Below, piece by piece: positions 10,562 to 21,100 of a stretch of DNA of 64,000 nucleotides. The notes under the pieces were generated by a model, which worked only from the letters and a program-made list of their open reading frames with translations, did not search any database and had not been told where the DNA came from. Source of the DNA: Sclerurus mexicanus (lineage: Eukaryota > Chordata > Aves > Passeriformes > Furnariidae); assembly GCA_013396755.1 (NCBI GenBank), contig VWZF01003853.1, forward strand, positions 285,208 through 349,207. Reading direction: 5' to 3'. The position numbers were made by a program, and so were the translations under genes. Numbering within the stretch: the first letter of the stretch is position 1; every line of letters begins with the position of its first letter.

Positions 10562-12438
10562 ATCCCTTGCGTCCCATAGTGTTGTTGCCAACTCTCTGTC
10601 TTGTTCTGGTAATGCTGGACACCCCCATTACCCCTTCAATGACCCCTATTAACTACCAGAGAATAAGGTGCTAAAGTAACATTTTCCTCTGCGTGCCCTT
10701 TCACAGAGTAATTGTTGCCACAATTTGTCAAAAACACTGTCCAGATTTAAACCTTCCTTCCTGAGTAGGTTTACCTACAATGTACTTCTTCTGATCAACC
10801 TTCTTTCTGGAGATACTGTAGCTTCCATGTCAAAGTTTCTGGATTTATTACAATGACTGCAAATTTGCTGCTGGAAGCATCAAATATTTTGGAGATCAGA
10901 TGCAATGGCTACTTCCATTACTCCAGGTGCGAGTACGCCTTGTCCGTGCCTGCAGTTTCCTCGGTGGATTGTGTGCTGTATGAGAGGGAATGAATGTTTC
11001 CATGGGTGGAGAGATACCTTTCCTCGGGCATTCTTCCCCCTGGGCTCAGGTCTGGACAGATTGGCCGAGTGACTGAAATACTCATTGCAAATGTACGGCC
11101 TTTATCATCACACAGGTGGTTCTGGCACTGTGTCAGGAAGGAGGAATGACGTGGTTTACAGTCGGAACCGTATGGAAAAGTTTTAGTTATAAATCCGATA
11201 GTAATGTAGCGTTCTGGCATCTGTCCTTAAAACAGCATCATGCATGTATTGCCTTGCAGAGAAGGCATTAAAAGCTTCTTCCAGAGTCAGAATGTGGATG
11301 TAAATTGATGAGAGCAGCTGTTAGAAGTGGAATGTTTATTAGCATCTGAAATTATTTTAGCGCTACTGTGTGTAAGTACAGTCAAGTCATGCATTGACCA
11401 CCCTATCCTAACAGTCTTTTGTTAAAAATTGCCAAATAACCCAATTTTTTATAAAGACCATTTGATTGATAATGAAATTGATACTTCTTTTATTCATCTT
11501 TGTTGTCTGCTGGACAATTGACTTGTCAGACTTTCTTTCTAGCTTACAAAACAAGAAAACATCCCATTTGTCCAAAAGGAAAAGACATAATTATACCATT
11601 CACGTTCTTTTTCTGGAAAAGATACTTACTACTTTTAAAAAAGTCTCACTGTGAAGAGTTCGGGTTGAATTTATTTATGTAATACTGAATTTACAGTTGA
11701 AAACCTAAACAAGTTTCTCTTGCCATTTTTCAGTCTGTAGTTAATGTAAATTGTCTTTTGCAGGAACGACAATTCTGTGTGTAAAAACTTGTAAGAACTA
11801 TCAAAGATGACAGTAGTTATGTGACAGTAGTTGGTGATACTTGAGATTGCCTCATGTTTTTCATTACAGTTTTAGTTCAGACCATAGTGAACTATTATGT
11901 AAATGCTTTTCTTAACATGGCTGCGGTGGCAGCTCATAAAACACTTTTTTGCCCCCAAAAGGCATACCAACAAAGATGACAGATTAATTTCTTTTTCTTG
12001 CCAGAAGTAGTTTACCATCATTCTGGTCATATGTGGTGGGGCTTCTGTGACATTTGGTTCAAAAGCATCTTTACTTTAGAAATAGCATCATGATCCTAAG
12101 TTCTGTGTGATGCCCTGTTATAAGCCCTTTGCAGGGTATCCAGGTTGTTCCTCTTCTCCTATAGGTGAGCGTTTTGGTTTTTTATTAGATTCACTATGAA
12201 TGCATGTCATTGTAGGTGGAGTGGGACCTATGAGGCCTCACCATTTCTGCAGTGTCTAGGATGTCCTCTTCCCCTTGCTGCCCAAGCCATACCTTTTTCT
12301 AACTTGTGATTGTTAACTGGCCGATATCGTTTTGTTACAGCCAGGCCCAGCAGATCACCCTCAATTTGTCTTTGCCAAGTGGCAGTCCCAGTTGGCATGG
12401 TACATTCTGGTAGGACATGTGAGCATCTGAACAAAGTT
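10562..12438. repeat. Duplicated 1877-bp block, copy 1 (probable assembly artefact)
   Basis: This is the same sequence as 12573-14449, offset by exactly 2011 bases and with no difference found where I compared them. Copy 1 is bounded on both sides by a single N (10561 and 12439); copy 2 runs on uninterrupted into EXT2. The simplest reading is that a small contig wholly contained in its neighbour was scaffolded beside it. A true recent tandem duplication is the alternative. Confidence 0.9.
10918..12398 (-). CDS. Copy 1 of unnamed nested two-exon gene
   Basis: This repeats the minus-strand gene described at 12929-14409: exons 12293-12398 and 10918-11225, with the poly(A) signal complement at 10844-10849. 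If the block is an assembly artefact, this copy does not exist in the genome. Confidence 0.3.
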
Positions 12439-12439
12439 N
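12439..12439. other. Single-N contig join
   Basis: This is the second one-base N. It separates the end of duplicated copy 1 from the GC-rich block that leads into copy 2. Confidence 0.85.
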
Positions 12440-12572
12440 TGTCCCGGCGGGTACCCAGGAGAGCAGGAGGTGAGGCAGCCGCGGGGCGGGGACCCGGCTC
12501 CTGCCGGCGGTGTCCCGGACCCACCCGCCGTGCCCCTCGGAAGGCTCCCCGGCCCGGCCCGGCCCGCCCTGC
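12440..12572 (+). promoter_or_regulatory. EXT2: CpG-island fragment, likely EXT2 promoter / first exon
   Basis: This 133-bp block is strongly GC-rich with many CpGs, GGCGGG-like and GCCCGGCCC motifs and no TATA box. It lies 2 kb upstream of the exon carrying the EXT2 start codon. Vertebrate EXT2 begins with an untranslated exon, and GAGCAGGAG|GTGAGG at 12461-12475 is a good donor for such an exon ending at 12469. The exon boundary is inference; its 5' part would lie in the assembly gap. Confidence 0.5.
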
Positions 12573-12854
12573 ATCCCTTGCGTCCCATAGTGTTGTTGCC
12601 AACTCTCTGTCTTGTTCTGGTAATGCTGGACACCCCCATTACCCCTTCAATGACCCCTATTAACTACCAGAGAATAAGGTGCTAAAGTAACATTTTCCTC
12701 TGCGTGCCCTTTCACAGAGTAATTGTTGCCACAATTTGTCAAAAACACTGTCCAGATTTAAACCTTCCTTCCTGAGTAGGTTTACCTACAATGTACTTCT
12801 TCTGATCAACCTTCTTTCTGGAGATACTGTAGCTTCCATGTCAAAGTTTCTGGA

Positions 12855-12860
12855 TTTATT
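12855..12860 (-). other. Poly(A) signal of nested gene
   Basis: TTTATT on the plus strand gives AATAAA on the minus strand, about 70 bases beyond the TAA of the nested gene. Confidence 0.5.
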
Positions 12861-12928
12861 ACAATGACTGCAAATTTGCTGCTGGAAGCATCAAATATTT
12901 TGGAGATCAGATGCAATGGCTACTTCCA

Positions 12929-13236
12929 TTACTCCAGGTGCGAGTACGCCTTGTCCGTGCCTGCAGTTTCCTCGGTGGATTGTGTGCTGTATGAGAGGGA
13001 ATGAATGTTTCCATGGGTGGAGAGATACCTTTCCTCGGGCATTCTTCCCCCTGGGCTCAGGTCTGGACAGATTGGCCGAGTGACTGAAATACTCATTGCA
13101 AATGTACGGCCTTTATCATCACACAGGTGGTTCTGGCACTGTGTCAGGAAGGAGGAATGACGTGGTTTACAGTCGGAACCGTATGGAAAAGTTTTAGTTA
13201 TAAATCCGATAGTAATGTAGCGTTCTGGCATCTGTC
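12929..13236 (-). CDS. Nested gene, terminal exon
   Basis: It has 308 bases: two completing the glycine codon, then 101 residues and the stop. It includes a 100-codon run opening MPERYITIGFITK. CpGs are frequent here while the flanks are CpG-poor, as expected for coding sequence. Confidence 0.5.
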
Positions 13237-14409
13237 CTTAAAACAGCATCATGCATGTATTGCCTTGCAGAGAAGGCATTAAAAGCTTCTTCCAGAGTCA
13301 GAATGTGGATGTAAATTGATGAGAGCAGCTGTTAGAAGTGGAATGTTTATTAGCATCTGAAATTATTTTAGCGCTACTGTGTGTAAGTACAGTCAAGTCA
13401 TGCATTGACCACCCTATCCTAACAGTCTTTTGTTAAAAATTGCCAAATAACCCAATTTTTTATAAAGACCATTTGATTGATAATGAAATTGATACTTCTT
13501 TTATTCATCTTTGTTGTCTGCTGGACAATTGACTTGTCAGACTTTCTTTCTAGCTTACAAAACAAGAAAACATCCCATTTGTCCAAAAGGAAAAGACATA
13601 ATTATACCATTCACGTTCTTTTTCTGGAAAAGATACTTACTACTTTTAAAAAAGTCTCACTGTGAAGAGTTCGGGTTGAATTTATTTATGTAATACTGAA
13701 TTTACAGTTGAAAACCTAAACAAGTTTCTCTTGCCATTTTTCAGTCTGTAGTTAATGTAAATTGTCTTTTGCAGGAACGACAATTCTGTGTGTAAAAACT
13801 TGTAAGAACTATCAAAGATGACAGTAGTTATGTGACAGTAGTTGGTGATACTTGAGATTGCCTCATGTTTTTCATTACAGTTTTAGTTCAGACCATAGTG
13901 AACTATTATGTAAATGCTTTTCTTAACATGGCTGCGGTGGCAGCTCATAAAACACTTTTTTGCCCCCAAAAGGCATACCAACAAAGATGACAGATTAATT
14001 TCTTTTTCTTGCCAGAAGTAGTTTACCATCATTCTGGTCATATGTGGTGGGGCTTCTGTGACATTTGGTTCAAAAGCATCTTTACTTTAGAAATAGCATC
14101 ATGATCCTAAGTTCTGTGTGATGCCCTGTTATAAGCCCTTTGCAGGGTATCCAGGTTGTTCCTCTTCTCCTATAGGTGAGCGTTTTGGTTTTTTATTAGA
14201 TTCACTATGAATGCATGTCATTGTAGGTGGAGTGGGACCTATGAGGCCTCACCATTTCTGCAGTGTCTAGGATGTCCTCTTCCCCTTGCTGCCCAAGCCA
14301 TACCTTTTTCTAACTTGTGATTGTTAACTGGCCGATATCGTTTTGTTACAGCCAGGCCCAGCAGATCACCCTCAATTTGTCTTTGCCAAGTGGCAGTCCC
14401 AGTTGGCAT
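12929..14409 (-). CDS. Unnamed nested gene, about 137 aa, two exons
   Basis: On the minus strand inside presumed EXT2 intron 1, exon 14409-14304 starts at an ATG with A at -3 (TACCATGC) and ends at donor AAAAG|GTATGG. Exon 13236-12929 follows acceptor TGTTTTAAG, the phases fit (1 then 2 bases), and the frame runs to TAA. An AATAAA lies about 70 bases past the stop (complement at 12855-12860). The product begins MPTGTATWQRQIEGDLLG, continues VTKRYRPVNNHKLEKGQMPE and ends GTDKAYSHLE. It is soluble, with no signal peptide or membrane helix, four scattered cysteines and many tyrosine, proline and basic residues. CpGs are retained through the coding part. I do not recognise the family. The ATG may be internal, because a second possible acceptor (TTTGTTCAG) lies just upstream. 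Confidence 0.5.
14304..14409 (-). CDS. Nested gene, exon 1 coding part
   Basis: It has 35 codons plus one base, ending HKLEK then G|. The donor is GAAAAAG|GTATGG on the minus strand. The start codon lies about 190 bases from the EXT2 ATG on the opposite strand, so the two transcripts would run divergently from this area. Confidence 0.45.
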
Positions 14410-14570
14410 GGTACATTCTGGTAGGACATGTGAGCATCTGAACAAAGTTCACTGCGATCTGCTGAAGCAAAGAACCTTCCATGAAAGGGCTAACTGGGTG
14501 TTTCTCTGTATTGTGATAACTATGTATATCTTCTAGAGTTCATCTTAAAACCTCTCTATCTATTTTGTAG

Positions 14571-15130
14571 AGACAAGAGATAATTGATTCCATTATGTGT
14601 GCGTCGGCCAAATATAACACCCGGGGTCCAGCCCTCATCCCAAGGATGAAAACCAAGCATCGCATCTATTACATCACTCTCTTTTCTATAGTTCTGCTTG
14701 GCTTAATTGCTACAGGAATGTTCCAGTTCTGGCCTCACTCCATTGAGTCATCCAGTGACTGGACTGTTGAAAAACGCAGCGTCCATGATGTGCCTGTGGT
14801 CAAGCTTCCTGCTGATAGCCCCATTCCTGAGCGGGGAGACCTCAGCTGTAGGATGCACACCTGCTTCGATGTCTACAGATGTGGCTTCAATCCCAAAAAC
14901 AAAATCAAGGTGTATATCTACTCACTGAAAAAGTATGTGGATGAATATGGGACATCGGTGAGCAACACCATTTCCAGGGAATACAATGAGCTGCTGACGG
15001 CCATCTCTGACAGTGAATTCTACACTGACGATGTCAACCGGGCCTGCCTTTTTGTGCCATCCATAGATGTCCTCAATCAGAATGTGCTCCGTATCAAGGA
15101 GACAGCTCAGGCTTTGGCACAATTATCCAG
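14571..15130 (+). CDS. EXT2: EXT2 exon with start codon, membrane anchor and GT47 start
   Basis: The acceptor is CTATTTTGTAG and the donor CCAG|GTACAT. The exon begins at 14571, with 24 untranslated bases before the ATG at 14595. It encodes residues 1-178: the start MCASAKYNTRGPALIP, the hydrophobic anchor IYYITLFSIVLLGLIATG, then MHTCFDVYRCGFNPKNKIKV, the opening of the exostosin domain. A second methionine at residue 18 is a possible alternative start, but the family uses the first. Confidence 0.97.
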
Positions 15131-18100
15131 GTACATGCTGACACTTCAGTGTGTGAATTTAAAGAAAACAAAGTGGAAAAAAACTAAGGTTAATGCAGGA
15201 GGGGAGGATGCAGTATGTTAGTGCCAGAGCTAGGCTTTGACAGAACTTGTCTATGTGCAAAGAACACCTTTCTCATTGCTGTCTCTTTCTTCTTTTGCTA
15301 CAGGTGGGATCGAGGCACGAATCACTTGCTCTTCAATATGCTGCCTGGAGGGCCACCAGATTATAATACTGCCCTAGATGTTCCTAGAGATAGGTATGCA
15401 TTATGCTGTGTTTGAATGCACAGATCTGGGTTTAAATGCCACTAAAGACAGCAAGCTCAGAAGGGCAGTTGATAGCAAAGGATGTGCTCATTAACATTTA
15501 CAAAACTGGAATATGAAAAGGGAAGTAAAGATGTCCCTGCCTTGTATAGAACAGGTATTTACTTCTGAAATCTGAAAGTTTAGCCCCATCCTTAATTTTA
15601 TATGGGATGTGGCTGAAAGAGTTTGCTTTTAACTGTTGGATTTGTAAGGTTGGAGAATCTGGAAGTTAGACCTATATCTGATGTGTTACTGAACCTGAAT
15701 GCTTTACGGAATGTCCCATTTGATGCAAATTAGAACTTCGAAGATGATTGTATGTAGCTGCAGCTTGCTGAGAGAAATCAGGTGGTTCAGGGATATTTTA
15801 AACCAGCTTCTCTGCTAGACAAATTTCAATAGTTTTTATCTTAATGATTACACTGTATTAGTAATTGGACAAATGCTCTTAGTTATTCTCTGGTAGGTGT
15901 GTTTTGAAAATGTATGTTCTGCAAGGAACTTAAAAGCCATAAATTCTGAGCTCAATTTTCACTTGCAGAATAGTTCACTTTTGGAAGAAGAAAGGAGGTT
16001 GTAAGGCAAAGAAAATCGGAATAAGAGCAAAGCAAGTTTATTTAGCTTAGATACTGTTACTGAATATGTTTCTACTATATTAGCCTGTGTGTGCTTAGTT
16101 CTGCTAAGTTAGATCCCATGTAACCAGCCTCTCTGTTGAAGGTCAGGGTTAACTTTCTTCTACATGTCAACAAAATCTTGCCTGAGATACGGGATCTTTG
16201 CTGAGATGATTGTGTGTGGAGTCGATCTTGATTTCTTTGCAGCTAAGAAAATTTAAAACATCCTCCAGTACCAGAATAGAATGGGTTTTTTTTCTGGACA
16301 TGTTTAAAGAATAAATTTGCTTATTGTAATTACATCACTGTGAAGTAAGGCTTTAGTTTGTTACTTCTGTATATGAAATATGTTGAATGTATGTGGGTTA
16401 GCCTGGAGAGGGCAGTCAAACATCAGCCTCCTATAACCAAATGTATTACTCTGTTAGTAAATACTTGCATTTGTTACTTCAGATTTATGTTTCTTAAGAA
16501 GAATTTTCATTTGACAATGCTGTTTAATGGAATGGACTGCATGTTTATGGATACATGTGTCTATCGAAGTAGATTTGTTAACTGAACACAGTAGATGTAC
16601 TGCAAAACTTTTCTGTTTTGTTTGTTGTTTTTTTTTTTTACTTTTTTATCTCAAATCTCCATTTATATGGCTTATTATGCAGGAAATGGATTATTTTGGT
16701 AGGTGTTTGTCCTAAATGTTCATCATACTAACATGAAAAGCACAGTAATTTCAGTAAAAAGCTAAAATTTTTTTTGACATACAGCTGTTTCCCTAACTTG
16801 CCAATCTGACTCACCCTACAGCTGTATGATCATGAGCTGTAATACATGAGAGGCAACAACAGTGCATGGGACAGCAAAAAGTGGAAACTCCTTTTTGTAG
16901 GCAGCCAACAGTTAGACTATTCAATGTACAGAACCTGTACTACAGGTCACAGGTGTGAAGGCAAGGCACCTGTGAAAGAAGTCAGTAGTGTGGACCTAGT
17001 CCTGGAAAGGCCTGAGTGATGCAGTATGAGCTTTCAGTATGATTTTGGAGACCTTTGGAGTTCTTAGTTCATGTCTAACAGAACAAGTGACCTGAGTGCA
17101 TTTTCTTAATTTGAAAATGTCTACTGGTGTCATGGAATGAGTAGTGTCTGAACTGTACCAAGACAAGTCCAGAAAGATGGCATTTTTGGGATTGTGTGGA
17201 TTACTTGTAAAATACACAGGTGATATTTGTGAAGTTTGCACACGGAGTGTGGCCTGCCTTTTGCAGTCAGCATGTGTCAGAGATCATACGTAGTTGAATA
17301 GTAGTGGCTTATGAGGTTTGATAGGTTTATGTTCTGTTGATGTGGTGCAGAATATTAATCTAGGTAAAGTAAGACCTTACAGACAAAGGGGAATTGAGTT
17401 ATATGATAATTTTACATCTTAGCTAAGGTTCTTCACCAAGGGGTTGTTTGTTTGTTAAATCTTTTGATCCAATTTCCAAAGACAGTGTAAAAGGGCTTTA
17501 TTCCATAGTTTCAAAGGTGGAAGTCTACCTTATGGGCATGGGGGCTATGTTGCTGGTATTGGCTGCCATAACGTATACAATCTCCTGCCATAAAACTTAA
17601 AAAATAAGCTCAATATTATTTGTTAATTAGTGCTGTTGAATTTGGTACAATAACGAGGTTGAAAGGATTTCTTTTGCAAAGCTGATCCGTAGCTGTAGAA
17701 TTGAACATAGAAATTAGGATACTTCTTATTTATTTCTGCTGCAGCTCATTAATTGGGTTTCAGTGCCTTGTGAAATTTGGCAGAAGGCTGTGCTGTTGGT
17801 AGCTGGGCAGAAACACTTAGAGTAGAGGCCAACTGGAGCATTTTATGCAGAGAGAGAAGGATCAATATTTGAAAAGTCATGAAATGTTGCTCAGGAACAG
17901 GCTCATTCCTCACTGATCAGTGCAATTTAAAGATTATTGTCTTGAGTACATTAGGAGTTAATATTCCTACTCCCTTACTGCACTGTACAGTGAAAATCTG
18001 CGTGGAGTTACTTAACTGGTGTTGATTCCCTGTAGGTTTATTTAGGTGAAAGTCTGCATGACACACACCTGCTTTCTCAAGGCTGATGAGGTGCTGTCAT

Positions 18101-21100
18101 GTTCTCACCGGATCCAATTAAAACAATCTGGTTCTCGTTTCCCAATTGGGAGCTCGGGGGGTAAAGAAGAGGAGGAGTATATCAAGTGCAAGAATAGTAA
18201 CACTTAAGCCATTTTTTTTTCTCTCTGCTTGTAGCTGAATTAATATGGATAAGATACGGAACATGCAGGTTCAAGGGCGGGACCTAGTTATAGCAGCATT
18301 GTACATGCCACCAAATGCAGGGACATAGAGAATCATTGGAAGGGAATTAGAAATAATCACTTGATTTGGAATGTAAATTCTAACTCAGCATGTACTTGAT
18401 TTACCATCTTGTTCTCAAGTTGATTTTTTTGCTCTCATCATTGTTTGCATTCTGAATGAAGAGTAATAAAGGGCAAGTTGTTTTGATTTTGTAGTTATTA
18501 ACTGAAATGCATCTCTAATCCAGAGCCTGTGATCTTCAAAGAGTGTTTGCCTTGAGTACGTCTTAAGTCAGTCACGTTTATGGCAAAGTGTGATCATGGT
18601 GTTTGAACACTGAACAGGTGTGCTACTGGTCAGAGCAGGAAGTGAAGTATCCCGTGGGACATCTGACAGGGATTAGAACAGGCAGAACATACTGGTGTTC
18701 ATCCAGCGTGTCTTGTTCTGATGGGAAAAAATTATGGGTCTTAGTGATAACTTGGTATATAATAATCTGTTGTCTAACAGCTGTGGAAAAACTGCTTCTC
18801 CAAACATTATACTGAGGATTTCATTGAGTAATATCTGAAAACAAGAATATCCACTAAGGGGTTGTCAGTGCCTCTTCCAGTCTTACCTTGACTTTTTGTT
18901 CCTATATGTCTGTTCTGATTTCTGATGAGATGTGTGCCTGATGAGATGATCTGCTCTGTGGCAGTATGCAGGTTGGTGATAATAAGACTTCTGGTTGTAA
19001 TCATAGCTACAACAAAGCATACAGTGCCTCAAGATCCTTTCTGTAGTGCCTTGTCAGTAGCATGTTTGTGTTCTTCTTCTTCTAAGAGAGAAGGAGTGAA
19101 GCTGGAATTGAGAAGTATTTTTCTTCAAATGCTTTGTATGGTACCTTAAGCAGACTCAGTATCTTGGGTCAACTGGAAGTATAGCACACCCTCTTGTTGA
19201 GTGACAAAGGACTGAAAGTTTGATCAGCTGTTTGAGAGATCTCACTAAAGAAGCTGAATCTGAGCTTCTTTTGGAGCTAGGATGGTGTGTTCATGGTGCC
19301 ACCTGGTCACTGGAGATGAAATGGCAATGGAAAAGCTGTAGTCCTCTAATAGCATATTTCAAAGAAGCTTAATTTGTGATAGGAGATAGTAACAAACTTG
19401 TTTTTTTCTGGAATTGTGAATGATACAATGTTTTCTTTTGTACACATTGTTTTCTTCTGTTTCTTAAAGTACTTCTGGATGGCAAAAGATTGTTCCATCT
19501 AGAAAAAGGCATAGTGAAGGGTCATCCTTTTGGAAGGTTGAACTACATTTTAATTTGTCAGTCCGTGATGACTCCTGTGTTCTCTAGCACATAGTGTCCC
19601 AAGCAACCTCTTCTGTTGGAACTTAGTTTCATAACATGCAGGTTTGTTTTCTGTTTATAGAATCTTTTGTGTAGTATAAAAATGAAATAAATTTTGCTAA
19701 CTGGTATGATAACTTTGAAAATACAGTAGCAAATAACTGTTGTATTTTCCAGCCTGAGAAGTCCAGAGTCACTGTGAGATGCCAGATTGCTGTGTTATTG
19801 TACTGTGATTTGTATCTGAAACGTAACTTATCTCTAACACTTTGAAAGTTGTGCTATGCCGTATTTTAGTGCAGACATGAAGGAACATCTTGACTAGTAT
19901 AAATAATTCAGAGTGTATTTCTTTAAATTAAAATTGACTTAGGACATGTAAACTTGATAACTGCAAAATTATAGTGACAGCAATATATTAAATTTCCCTG
20001 TATTAATTCAAAAATGGTCCACTTCTTGGTGATCATACACAAATGTAAGCATTGTGTGGGTGACTAGTTCCAATCTAGCAGTAAGCTCTGAGCATGAAAA
20101 CTAATGTGAACCTAAAAACAACATGAAAAAATGCCACTGAAAAAGGCAAGGGAAAAACCTCAGAGCATGTATCATTTTAATCACAAGCAGTGAATTGCTG
20201 GAGTTTGAATTGAATGTTATGTTTCTTGTATTTTCCAGAGCTCTGTTGGCTGGTGGAGGCTTTTCTACATGGACTTATCGGCAAGGCTACGATGTCAGTA
20301 TTCCTGTTTACAGTCCATTGTCAGGAGAAGTAGATCTGCCAGAAAGAGGACCAGGGTAAAGTAGTCCTCATGAATTGGGCAAAGTGTGTGCAATCTCGTG
20401 TTTGGTATTGATGATATAAAATATAAATATAGCTACTAACTTTATGGTGAGCTTGGGCAATTTTGTAAGAGCTTTTTTTAACAGCTCTTGCTATTAAAAT
20501 ACAAGATTCTTCCAGTGTTGGTGGTTCCAATACTGGTCTTGGCTCATCTGCGATGAATCAATGGGGGTTTTTTAGTGATTCTGTTTTTCCCATGCCAGAC
20601 ACTGAACTGTAAAATATGACAGCATGACAGTGTTCCTGGTAGAATTAGATTCAATATTTCCAGTAGCTGATGAGATATTTTGGATATAAATAAAAGTAGT
20701 TGTTAATATGTTTGGTTTCTTTGAAGGGGAAGTAAAGTAGGGCAGTAATTCAAAACAATATAGATTCCGTAATAAATGATCACTTCAGACAGTTTATCTA
20801 AGGATACTTAAAAGTAAAGTAATGACAAAAGACACTATTGCAATGATAAAAGCTTGCTATACCTTCATTGTGACTTTAAAGAGATAGAATATCCTGAGTT
20901 GGAAGAGACCCACAGGGATCATTGAAATCCTGGCCCTGCGCAGGACATCCCTAGGAGTCACACCATGTGCCTGAGGTTATTGTCCAAACACTTTTTGAAC
21001 TCTGTCAGGCTTGGTGCGATGACCACATTTCTGGGAAGCCTGTTCCAGTGCCCAACCACCCTCTGCGTGAAGAACCTTTTCCTAATATCTAACCTAAACC

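Larger units (their letters stand above)
12573..14449. repeat. Duplicated 1877-bp block, copy 2 (probably the genuine one)
   Basis: It matches 10562-12438 at a constant offset. It is contiguous with the CpG fragment on the left and with EXT2 exon 2 on the right, so it should represent EXT2 intron 1. It contains the minus-strand two-exon gene. Confidence 0.9.

Noticed and set aside
10340..10660. Overlapping open frames in both directions around the first N
   Set aside because: They are produced by GC-rich CpG-island sequence and run across a contig join.
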